This document shows positions 40,701-52,700 of a DNA stretch of 64,000 nucleotides, piece after piece. The stretch comes from Todiramphus chloris collaris. Lineage: Eukaryota; Chordata; Aves; Coraciiformes; Alcedinidae. A program made the translations under genes and the position numbers. Under the pieces are notes generated by a model, which made no database searches, was not told where the DNA came from, and worked only from the letters and a program-made list of their open reading frames with translations. The DNA lies in assembly GCA_025345505.1 (NCBI GenBank), contig JANVCC010000167.1:1859405-1923404 (forward strand), written 5' to 3'. Positions within the stretch are counted from its first letter, which is position 1; every line of letters begins with the position of its first letter.

Positions 40701-43700
40701 ACCCACAAAAAATGCCACAAAACCCAACAACAAAAGAAAAACAACAAACCAAAAACCCATGAAGCAGGCTGCCATAGAATATTCCTTATTTTCATGCTAA
40801 GCAGATAATAACATCCTTACCTGCAGTAGTTTCTCTTAGTAGAAATCAGGTTCAAAACCTAAAACTTGAGAGCTGAAGCCCCATAAGTGAGGAATTAAAC
40901 CTCTTAAATTACAAAGATTCTTATAAGAGAGAATTAAGTAAGTTTATCTTTGTACTAATTGCTTTAGCCTGCACTGGAACTATAGATTGGATGTTTTTCA
41001 TTTGTAAGCCCCTATTATCTAACTCTTCTTAAAGAGATTGGCTTTGAAGAGGCTTTGTCAGAGAAGATCTGAAGGTCTCTGACTACAAAGGCTATTTTTT
41101 AATCGAATGGAACAATTTGCCACCGTGTCGTGGCTAAATCTTAGCTGTTGGGCTCCTGTCAAGAGCTGAGCAGGTAAGTACCTGAAGAATTGAGATGGCA
41201 GGGCTGACAGCGTGAGGACTGGGTGTGCTAAAGATCAATTGTAAGAATAAATGCTGTGGTTGAAGGACCCTTCACGTGAGCAAGAATTGTGCTCGGCGAG
41301 TTTTGGCTGAGGAGAAAAACTTGAGGTTATTTTTGTAACTGCAAGTTGGTTCTCAGTCCTCTGCTTTCATCCTTTTCCTTGTTCTGTTTCTAAAGAAATG
41401 AGTGTTCTCCCTGTGCAGGCAGCTCTTGAGGTAAGAGGATTAGTGGTTTCCTTCAATATGAAAGAATTAAGAGAGATCTGAAAAGCTCCTCTTTCCTGTT
41501 GAAGCATTCCCTGATGGAGAACTTTCAAGCTTTGTCTTTTTTCCTTATATTTTTGGAGGGGAGGGGGACAGGGGGACAGGCCTTCAAGTAGAGTGTGGGT
41601 CGTTCTGCTTTCCAAACTGATCTTGCCCTCTGGTATGCAAGTCAAAGGATGCCTTGCAGAGAAACTGTCTGCTGAGAATTAAACTGCATTTCAACCTCCA
41701 GAAGAGAATTTGGCACCTATTAATGAAGAAGTATCTGGGAAATGCTTGAAGAGTATAGGTGGGTGAATCAGGATGGGTGGAGAGCAGCTTGTGCTTTGCA
41801 GCCCCCGCAGAGGGGCTCGGAGTAACTCTCTTAGTCATGAGTAGCAGCTCTTCAGAAAATGAATTTTCCTTAGAACTGCAAAAAGGGAAGAAGAGAAACC
41901 ACTGTGCTGAGGCTTGAGTTATGAGTAGCCCCTGCCTGTGCTTGGTATGTGTCTCATGAGCCAGACCTCCTATTTGTGGCTTTTATTAAGGGAAGAAAAA
42001 GTCTCAGTCTTTCAACCTCATCTTTAACTTCACTTAAACTTTGCAGTTTAGCATGATTCTGACAGAGATGCTCTGCAAAGCGATCATTTTACTCGTGTCT
42101 TCTTTCGTGCCTGACCTAGTTGTTTAAGCAAGATTACAGCAAGTTTATACTGAGTGTCTGTGGCAAGGTGCTGAGGGTCAAGCTGGGGTTTCAGTGGCAA
42201 GAGGCCGGGTCTGCCCTATGCCAGATGTCACCTTTTCTGGCCAGCTCTGCAGCAGAGCCCCTGTGGGACACAGCTGAGCCCCGCAGCCAGGCTGGTGGCT
42301 CCTCTGGGAAAACAAATATGAGAGAGGGTGGAACACTGCATGGTGTGAGGAGTAAGTGGAAAGAAGTGCTAAAGAAAGTACCCTGAGGACATGACAGTGA
42401 GAGCAGAAGGAGGAAACATCCCCTGCACGCCTGGAGAGGACCGTGTTGGAGCAGGTAGTGGGGCCTGTAGAGGAGACCACAGTGGAGCAGGGAAGTGTGA
42501 GGAGAAATTCTGGGAAGTATGGGTATTGTTCTCTCTACGGTGTAAGAAAGTGAGAAATAGCTGTGTAGGTTTGGAGAGACGTCTGTTATTCTCACTGACT
42601 ACGGCTGTAAAAACTTTTTTTTTTAGAAAAAGAACAAAAGGTCTTTCTGTGACTCGTGCAGTGGCATGAGCAAGTTAGTTAAAACTTGAACAATCGTGTC
42701 ATTCCAGCTAAAATTTCCAAGGGAAGGTAAAAGAAGAGAGGTTAAAATGTAATTGTCCAAAGTCTAATGGTATCCTGAGAATTTTCTTAGAGAATAATTA
42801 AGGCAGAGGAAGAAGAGGCCTCTTAGTGAGACTACCAAACTATACTAGTTTCTTAATATGCAAGTATTTAAGGATGTTCAGCCTCTTAAACTGTGACCAT
42901 GTGAATACTTTCTCAAAAACCCTGATTTCATTCTTTCAGTTCTTGTATTTGAAAATCTAAAACCATTCTTGTTAATCATATAACTTTATTCATTTCTTGG
43001 TAATTGCTTTTTTTTTTTTTTTTAATTGCATGCTTTCTAAGAATTTGGCTTCACTGTATTCCTCTAGATTGTTTTGCATGGTCTTAATGACCTCCTCATC
43101 TGATTGAAGCTTCTTGTAGCATTTCTACTGGTGCCCACTAACTGGTACTTTTCCTTTAGTCGATGACTTCAGCGAGGAATCTTCATTTTACGAAATTCTT
43201 CCTTGTTGTGCCCGTTTCCGCTGCGGTGACCTCATTGTGGAAGGCCAGTGGCATCACCTAGTTCTGGTGATGAGTAAAGGCATGCTGAAGAACAGCACAG
43301 CTGCACTCTACCTTGATGGACAGCTTGTTAACACCGTTAAGGTAAAATAAATCTTTAAACACTCCTTTTTACTTGTTGGAGTGATCTCTCTCTCTCTCTC
43401 TGTGCATATATATGTGCAAATAACCCACACAAAATAAGGACAAAACAACACCCTCCCCTAAAAAAAAACAATCCCCAAAATGAGGAGCCTTGCAAAAAGG
43501 AGTCTCTACTCACTGGACAGCTTGGAGCTAGCCCCAGTCCTGTTGAGAGGAGAAGATAACAAATACTTTCTCAGGCATGAGCGACCGTAATGCTGAAGTG
43601 GACATGTGGCATTGGACCTGAGGGGAGTGTGGCATGGCTGAGCTGCTGACTAGGTTCATTAGAAGGGTCATAAAAAGCTGAAGAAGCCTTATCCCAGGAT

Positions 43701-46700
43701 CATGTAGGAGTAATAGGGAGATTACAGAGTAAGACAGCTTTGCCAATTTATTCAGGTCGCTCCTTCCCCAACCCTCTTGCCACCCCAAAAATAGCATCCC
43801 CTTGTCACTGATAGCCACTGAGATGCCCACAGTTGCTATTAGTTGATGGTAGAGGAAACACGGTTAGTTATAAAGGTCAGTATTTTATTACTGGGTGGAA
43901 GAAACTGGGAGGCCAAAACCAGAGAGCAGTTAAGAGCACTTTGAACCTGTCCACTGATCACAAAGTATTCCTGACCTGTACCTGATAACCAAAGAGCTTT
44001 TGGCACCTGACAGGTGTGGGCCTTAAGGGACTAAGCTAAACTTGGGGTGGGGTGTAAATTGGCTACTGTTACTGTACTGCTTTAGGTAAAACAATGTTTT
44101 GACTTCAAAGTTTGCCTTGCAATATTCCTAAAAGAGGAACACTTTGGTATTTGGAATATTTGGTAGTAACTTGGTAGTAACTTCATTTGTTGTGCTAATA
44201 GCTGTCTGGCCATACGTGGCTACCTTCAATAGCTGGTAACACGATTTTTATAAGGTAGACAGAAAATGCCTGTGAGATTGTTACTGTCATTATATATAGG
44301 CCAACATCTTACTTGGTTATTTGTTTTATTGCTGTCTGAAAATCTTATCAAACTGAGTTCATAATGTCTGCACTTTGGTATCATTACCAAAGGCATGTTT
44401 ACACTCGCAGAAAAAAAGAGGAGAAAGAACACAAGTTTATGAGATCACCCTATTGCTTTTGCAAAAAATAATGACCCTCTCAGAGCACCATGTTTTTAGA
44501 ATCAAGATACAGCTTCGTTTTTCAGCGCAGAGCTTGCACGTTCTCATCCTGTATTTCCATACACACCTTCATCTTTTGAAAGCCACTTAACCTCTGATCT
44601 TTTCCTTTACCTTCTGGTTGATGTTCTTCACTGACTTTAGCTGTATGGTACCGGAAGACCGTGCATTCCATAGCAATTATTTGGTATGTCCCCTGCTTGA
44701 CCAAAAAAAACCCCAAACCCACGCTTTCCCAAATTTTCCAAGTTTTCATTATGAGGAAAGGCCGAGAGCCCTGGTGCTGTTTGGCCAGGAGAAGAGAAGC
44801 CTGAGAGGGGATCTTATGAACGGTTACAAATATCTGAGGGGTGAGTGTAAAGTAGAAGGGGCCAGGCTCTTGTCAGTGGTGCCCTGGGACAGGTCAAGAG
44901 GTAATAAATAGTCACAAGGTGAAACACAGGAAGTTCCATCTCAACATGAGGAAAAAACTGCTTTGCTGTGAGGGTGTCAGAGGCTGGAAGAGGCTGCCCA
45001 GAGAGATTGTGGAGTCTCCTTCTCTGGAGACTTTCCGATCCCCCTGGATCTGCTCCTGTGTGGGCTGTCCTGGGTGATGCTGCTCTGTCAGGGGAGTTGG
45101 ACTCGATGATCTCCAGAGGTCCCTTCCGACCCCTACCACTCTATGATTCTCATCTACCTACTTTCTTCTCGCAGTCCCTACAGTCTCTCCAAATAACCTG
45201 ACCGTTGTTTTTCTCCCTTCCAGCTTCACTACATTCACAGCAGTCCCAGCGGATCGGGTTCCGCCAACCCTCCCGTGGTCAGCACCGTCTATGCCTACAT
45301 CGGCACACCGCCCGCGCAGCGCCAGCTCTCTTCCTTGGTGTGGCGTTTGGGCCCCACGCATTTCCTGGAGGAAGTTTTGCCTGCCCCGGGTATCAGCACC
45401 ATTTATGAGCTGGGACCCAATTACGTTGGAAGCTTTCAAGCAGTATATGTACCATGTAAGTACAATTCCAGTGGCAGGGAATAGCTTGGCCCTGGGTGCA
45501 GTGGAATCTTTTGTATGCGTAGTGGTGGAAGAGGTGGGAAGGGAGAGTGCATAGTAGCAGAGAGCAAAATCTAGATTTTCCCAGGAAGAAGCTTAGTAGC
45601 TGCCATTGAAGAGCATGACAGAAATCCACATTTCTGTTTTAACATACTTCTAGTATGTATGTAGTAGTTCTTGTACTGAGATATGATAGTTCTTGTATCC
45701 TCACTAGTATGCTCACTGTGGTTTTAAACCAGTTAGACCTGCTTGAGGCTGTTATTATTAGTAAGTCACATTAGTCACACTAGTGAGATCACATCTGGAG
45801 CATTGTGTCCAGTTCTGGGCTCCCCAGTTCAAGAGAGACAGGGAAATACTGGAGAGAGTCCAAGGGAGGCTGTGAGGATGATGAAGGTACTGGAGCATCT
45901 CTCTTGTGAGGAAAGGTTGAGAGCCCTGGGGCTGTTTGGCCTGGAGAAGAGAAGCCTGAGAGGGGATCTTATGAATGGTTACAAATACCTGAGGGGTGGG
46001 TGTCAAGTGGAAGGGGCCAGGCTCTTGTCAGTGGTGCCCTGGGATGGGACAAGAGGTAGTGGTTGCAATGCGAAACACAGGAAGTTCCACCTCAACAGGA
46101 GGAGAAACTTGTATGCTGTGAGGGTTGAAGAGGCTGCCCAGAGAGGCTGTGGAGTCTTCTTCTCTGGAGACTTTCCAACCCCCCCTGGATCTCTTCCTGG
46201 GTGGACTGGCCTGGGTGACCCTGTTCTGGCAGGGGGTTGGACTCAAGGATCTCCAGAGGTCCCTTCCAGCCCCCACCATTCTAGGATTATTCATGCTGTA
46301 TATTACATTTATCTGTAGAAAGTGAAATCAGAAAGGCATTTTAACCTGGGAGTTTCGAGTGATAGCACTCGTGTGCAAATCTGCAATGTATTCTGTACTT
46401 TAAGTACAGCTGTCTTGAAATGTCATTTGTGGAGTCTAAATAGGTCAACCAAGGGGGGGGGGGGGAACCAAACAGGGAGGGATTATGGTGCAGCAGACAG
46501 TCTTTAAGCATTTATTGTGAACAAATACGGGCACTTATAGTTTGTAAGCGTTCTTGTGTGAAATTGAGGGCAGTGCAGCACAAAAAGATGTGAATAACCT
46601 TGTTAGAAATGTATGTCCATCACCCTGTTTTTAAATATTCAGATAATGGATTCTTCATTAGCTCTGATAAGATGCACTGTCACTAGGAAGATGTTCCTGT

Positions 46701-49700
46701 TTTGCAGAGCTCGCTGTGTTCCTCTGCAGTTGGAGTAACTCCTCACTGACATCAGCAGTACATCAGAAGGTGCTCTTGGTTTACCTGGCTATCACAGGGC
46801 TTTTCAGTGAAGCATAAATAAAAATGGGGAACGTGTCAAGTCATCTGGTCCTTGTGTTTTCCTTCCCTGTAAGGACCATAATGCTCTCCAGCTCTTCTGG
46901 AGAGAAACTGTTACCATCTCAAGGAAGGAGGCAGTGAGTGATGAGTGTGGTAGGAAAACAGAAGTATGTAGAAGGAGTGCACAGCCTTACTTTTCATGGT
47001 GAAAGCTTTCCCTAGAGTGGTGACAGACACCCTCACCCCCTCAGATGTATGGGATGGTCAGGCCATGAAAGAACCAAGTGTCTTGATAAAGAAGGTAGCT
47101 TTCCATGCCCATCTTCAGGGAATTGAATTTGGTCATGTGCAGATGTGTGTCACGTATTTGCTTTTTTGACAGCTAGACAAGCTTTGGCAAGCAAGTCTGG
47201 ATTTAAGTATCTGATAGCCCATTATTTTTGTCTCCTGGAAGGCGGTTCAACTGGCAGAATGCAAGTTTTAAGTAGAGGAATAGCCAAAGCAAATTCCCTG
47301 AAGGAGAATTTGTTTGTTTGCTTCCAATAATTAAAAGATCTTCCTGCCTTTATGCTAAGGTCGTGTTCACCAGGAAGCCCACAGTAACTTCAGAGTTCTT
47401 CATCTCTTCACAACCTGACTTTTTCCAGCGTGGTGGAGTATTTCTCCTTTGTTCAGTTTGTTGTAGTTGTGGAGGAGACTGCTCCAGAGCTAAGGGCATG
47501 TTTCTGTTTGGGGTTAATTCCATCCACGTCATATGCACTGTGCCAAACCCTAAGGAGTTTGAGAGCAGGGTGCAGTCAGAGCTCTATATCTTACAGTTTT
47601 ATCTTGGCCCCTCTTTCCAAAGTGCTTGGTTTTCCTCAGTGTAAGGATGATTTGTGTGTGATGAATCCTGGCGAAGTCCTCTTCTGTTGTCCTTTACAGG
47701 GAAACTGTGCCTGACTTGCCATTTGCCCATGCATGCTTCTTTTGAAAGTTTTGTCCCTGTTTTCACTGAGCAAGGTTCCCATCTTCTGAGAATTAAATGT
47801 TTAAACTAAATTAAAAACCTGACACCTGTTAAGTCTTGGAAAGACCCCCTCAGAGAGCCAGCAGTTACTGGTTCAGGAGAAGGAATTCCTTTGTCCACTT
47901 GCCAAAATGGAGGAATCTTTTCAGGGCACCTGTGCAAGTAGAGGATCCAGTGAGGTTTTCATTTATAGGGAAACCAAGACTTCAGATACTCTCTCCTAAG
48001 TGAGGCTTGACAGAGCCTTGACCCTGATTCAACAAATTATGTAGACACCCAACTTCTCACCCGTTTCAGCCTTAGCCGAGGAGCATTCCTGCTTTTTAAA
48101 TTCTGTTAAATGTTTTTCACTGGAGCTGCAGATGCCTTCTGACCTGGAAGGAAGATGGAGAAGTGAATCTCAGTGTTGAGCTTTCCAGGTGCTCAGTTTT
48201 GCATGCTGCCTTCGATTGTTGTAGACAGCTGTCAACCATAGTATCTGCACTGCTTCTCAAGAACCGTGCACTTTCAGAGCAGGGGATACAAAATATTAAA
48301 GATACAGTTAGATATCAGTTTGATGCCTGGGCCTTCTTAGTCAATCTTTCGTCTCTTGTACCATTCTCTGGTTTTCCTAGCAAACCATTGTTAAAAGCTT
48401 GTTGTCACAGGCAGAGATGCTGAATGTACCAGATATTTCTCTGGTTTTTTGGTTACTTTTTTTTTTATCTTCATGTGGGAAGGGAAGTGAACAGCCCTTA
48501 GGGTGAGCACAGGAGTAATGTTGCCTTCCAAAAATTCGGCCGTAGGTTAATACTGTAGATCTCCTTGAAAGGAAATGTTTGCTGTGCACTGCCCTTTTAT
48601 CTTAAATAGCAGATCTATTCCACAACTCGTAAGCTATCAAACTACTCCTAGGCAGATTATCCCAGCCCAGCTATCTGTAAAACCTTTCTTCAATACCTAG
48701 TCTGTAATAGAGTTTACTTAAGAATTTATCCTTGAAACTGAAAAGGAAAACAGTGATTTTACTGAAGTGAACTTATATTTTGTTTTTAAGGCAAAGATTC
48801 AAAGTCTGAAGGAATCAACCCATCTCCAGTGTCTTTGGTACCAGAGGAGAAGGTCTCTTTTGGACTCTATGCGCTGTCAGTTTCTTCATTTACTGTGGCA
48901 AAAATAAGGAAAGTTTACAACAAGTTGGATAGTAAAGCTATTGCCAAACAGGTACGTTGGGAAATAAGTCAGTTAATGTGTACTACTTGTTCATTCCTTT
49001 CTCTTAACTTCTTTCGAGGCAATAGGCTTACTGCAACCAGGAACAACAATGTACTTGTCAGAAGAGTTGCCCATAATCGCTTTCATATTTAAAAATTAAT
49101 AAAAATAAAAATTGAGGGAGACTGTGTGTACTCCTAGATTGTATTTGCATTCGTGAAATTACTTGTAGCTGTGGATTTTGGAGGTGCTTTGGCTTTTTAC
49201 TGTGGATGGCAGGCGTAAGCCTGTTGAAAACCAGGTAAGATGATGTTGCTGAACAATATTTCCACTGTTGCAGATGAACAAAGCTGATAGCTTAGTCTCT
49301 GACTGTGATGCAGATTCTGAAACCAGAATATTGGTTTACAGTTTTCTTCAAAGTACATTACAAGTGAATTACTTGTTCAGAGGACCACCTATGAAGAAAG
49401 GCTGAGACTGCTGGGGTTGCTCAGCCTGAAAAAGAGAAGACTCTGAGCAGACCTCGTTGCAGCCTTGATGCAGAGGGTTTGTAGGAACAGTGGAGAGAGA
49501 CTTTTTACTGGGGCATGTAGCGACATGACCAAGAGCAACCACAGCTTTAAACCGAAAGAATGTGGATGAAACTTTTTACTAGGATGGTGCTGAAACATTG
49601 GAAGAGGTTGCCTAGAGAAGCTGTAAATGCCCCATTCCTGGAAGTGTTTGAGATCAGGTTGGGTGATGTTTTGAGCAACCTGATTTCCCGCAAGATGTCT

Positions 49701-52700
49701 TTGCCCACAGGAGGGGGGTTGAACTAGGTGACCTCTAAAGGTCCCTTTCAACCCAAATCATTCTGTGATCTGGTGGAATTATTTTTAGATTAATCTTCCT
49801 TAAACTTTGGAGACTGTAGATTTCCCTACTTTAGAGAATGTCTTCAATGACTCTAGCATAGTTCTGTTGTGCTATGTGTTACTCACAGGAGGAAAATACC
49901 CAAGTTACGTTCAGGCTTGCATTAAAAAAAAGCCTTTGCCCTTTAGCCCCTTCTTTTTTTTCTTGATTTGTTCAGCTGGCAATTTCTTCTCATGAAAATG
50001 CTACACCCGTGAAGCTGCTGCATAACTCAGCAGGGCATCTGAATGGACCCGCACGCTCCATTGGCGCAGCTTTAATAGGATACTTGGGTGAGTTGAGTAC
50101 TTGAGAATTATTACCTTTAAAAATTATTAATTACTTGTCAATAAGAACTTAGGTCTAGGAGGGAAAGCATGTAATTAATGAATGCTAATGGTACATTTTA
50201 AAATTTATTGAACATTTTTATATTGGGTAATACTATTATCTGGTTCTCCTTTTCCAGTTTATGTGAGTTATCAGTATGAAAATATACTTAATTATCTTAG
50301 CTCATTAACCATTTTCCAGTGCAATGTTTCTTCCTTCTCTTCTCAGGTGGCATAGTTCTTCTTTTGTGTTATTCTTTTCATAATTCAAGCCATGCTAGAA
50401 TACAGATTAATTGCATGTATTCACAATGATTTTCCTCCAAGAATTAGATTTTATTTTAATTATTTTTTTTCTCTGCCTGTGCTCAGGAGTAAGAACATTT
50501 GTCCCCAAGCCTGTTGCCACTACGCTGCAGTACATTGGTGGAGCTGCTGCTATTCTGGGCCTTGTAGCCATGGCATCAGATGTAGAAGGGTTGTATGCAG
50601 CTGTGAAAGCCTTGGTCTGTGTGGTAAAGAGCAATCCACTAGCCAGCAAAGAAATGGAAAGAATCAGAGGTTATCAGGTATGTAAGAAATGCTTTAAACC
50701 AGACCGGGCTGACTGAATTACACTGTCTGTCCTAGCAGTTCCCAAGTATCTTTGTGCTTAGACTGCGTTGCTGTGTGTCTGTAGGCTACTAATTCCTTTT
50801 CTGTTTGCTTGTTCAAGTTGCTGGCAATGCTGTTGAAGAAGAAACGATCCCTTCTGAACAGCCACATACTCCATCTGACCTTTTCCTTGGTGGGAACTGT
50901 TGACAGTGGGCACGAGACATCCATTATTCCAAATTCTGCTGCCTTCCAGGATCTGCTCTGTGATTTTGAAGTATGTAAAGCTGTGAATATTGAATGACAG
51001 TAAACTAGGTTGTTATCCTGAAAACTTAATATTTCATATATGTTATAGTAAAGCAGTTGAGCAGCAAGATTATTGGTATCTTTTCCAGCTGAAATAACTT
51101 GAATGACTGTAGAAAAAAATAAATAGGTACCACAGGTACCTATTTATTTACCTAATTTCTGCTTTTTGTTGTTCTAGAAGGTATGTTTTGTAGCTCTCTG
51201 TCCAGCAGTCTCTTTTAACCTGTGTTCTACTGCAGTACATGTATTGAGGCATGAAAGGCATACTGAAAATAACAATAGGACATAAACTTACTCTGGATTT
51301 CAGGTCTGGCTTCATGCACCCTATGAGCTTCATCTGTCATTATTTGAGCACTTCATCGAACTTCTCACAGAATCAAGGTACGAGCCGATGCCAGCCTGGT
51401 AATGACACAAGATTAGGTAATAAATAGAGGATGCTCCGATTCTAAATTGCCACTTCCTTTCTTTCTTCCTTACAGCGAAGCGGCCAAGAACGCCAAGTTA
51501 ATGAGGGAATTCCAACTCATCCCAAGACTGCTCTTGACTCTTCGAGATATGTCTCTGTCCCAGCCCACTATTGCTGCCATCAGTAATGTGCTGAGCTTTC
51601 TGCTTCAAGGCTTCCCTAGCAGCTATGACTTACTCAGGTAGCCCGCCCCTGTGAGAATTCTGCCTTTCTTGGGTACATTATGTTGGTGATCTTGGTGAAA
51701 AATACTTAACCATTGTACTGCTGTGCAATAAGTAACATGAAATGCTCACGTACTGAATTATTGTCCTCGAAGAACTAAACCCAATGAGACCTAGGTGATG
51801 ATTTTGTTACTGCCTTCATTTGCATAATAGTTTTGGTTTGTATCTAACCAGATACAGCTGAAGGATTAAACTGGCTTAATGTTCTGCAGGAGAAAAGTGA
51901 AGGTGCTGTACTGCAGCTCCCTTGTTCATGTGAAGCACTGAGCACCTTTATTAAATGCCATTAGGTATTATTTGAGATGGAATAGAACGATACTTCTGGT
52001 TAAAATGCAGCATTGTTTACTCTCCTGCATGAAAGGTTTAGTTCAAAATTTTTTCCTTAATCATTAATGTGTTGAAAAAAAAATTAAGCTGTCAGATCAA
52101 TATTGCAGGGCTTGGGGTTTTTATTTTCATATGAGCGGTCATGTTTTCAGCTTCTCACTTAAAGTACAACTAAAGGTATCAGAAGCATCAGCCTGAACAT
52201 TTTACCTGTCTTTGTTGTAATTATACAAGACAAAAAAAAAAAAAAATTCAATAATTAACCTATTGATTTTAGGCTTGAATGGTCACAGAACAGATTGTAG
52301 AATCTGAGTGTTTCTTGTTGTCCTTCCTGGAAATAAAAAAAGAAAAAATACTGTATAAGTCAGGAAGATTTATACTGACTAGGGAGCATTTCAGGTTAGT
52401 TCCAGAGGAAAGAGGAATCTATTGCATCTCCTTTCTTTGTGTGGTGTATTATCCTCCTGTTTTGTAAAACCATGACCTGGTGTTACATCACCTCAAGCTA
52501 TAGGCGTAAGCGTTAAACCGGAGTCAAGTGATCTCTGGTGTTGGTGTAATGCTTGTTTCACCTGTAATGGTTTGAGAATCATGTTTCCTTCTCTTTTCTT
52601 TAACTTGGTGGTCTTCCTTTTACTAGGACGTGGTGGTATCTCCCAGTGTCCTTTCTTGAGTCCTAGTATTTCCAGGGCCCTTTACCTGCAGACTTGTCTG

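Larger units (their letters stand above)
43342..45223 (+). other. Intron
   Basis: 1.9 kb with a (TC)n run at 43385-43401 and a sense CR1 copy at 44752-45150 that ends only 73 bp before the next exon. A branch-site-like CTGAC precedes the pyrimidine tract. Confidence 0.87.
45456..48790 (+). other. Intron
   Basis: 3.3 kb with a sense CR1 copy at 45783-46289 and a G13 run at 46453-46465. No gene. Confidence 0.86.

Noticed and set aside
42191..42595. 134-codon minus-strand frame in a GC-richer part of an intron
   Set aside because: Low-complexity Ser/Leu/His composition without domain signature; other frames are equally open.
45743..46318. 191-codon plus-strand open frame that could be taken for a gene
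   Set aside because: The protein is the CR1 ORF2 C-terminal relic with a small frame-shifting deletion, and the DNA ends in the CR1 tail.
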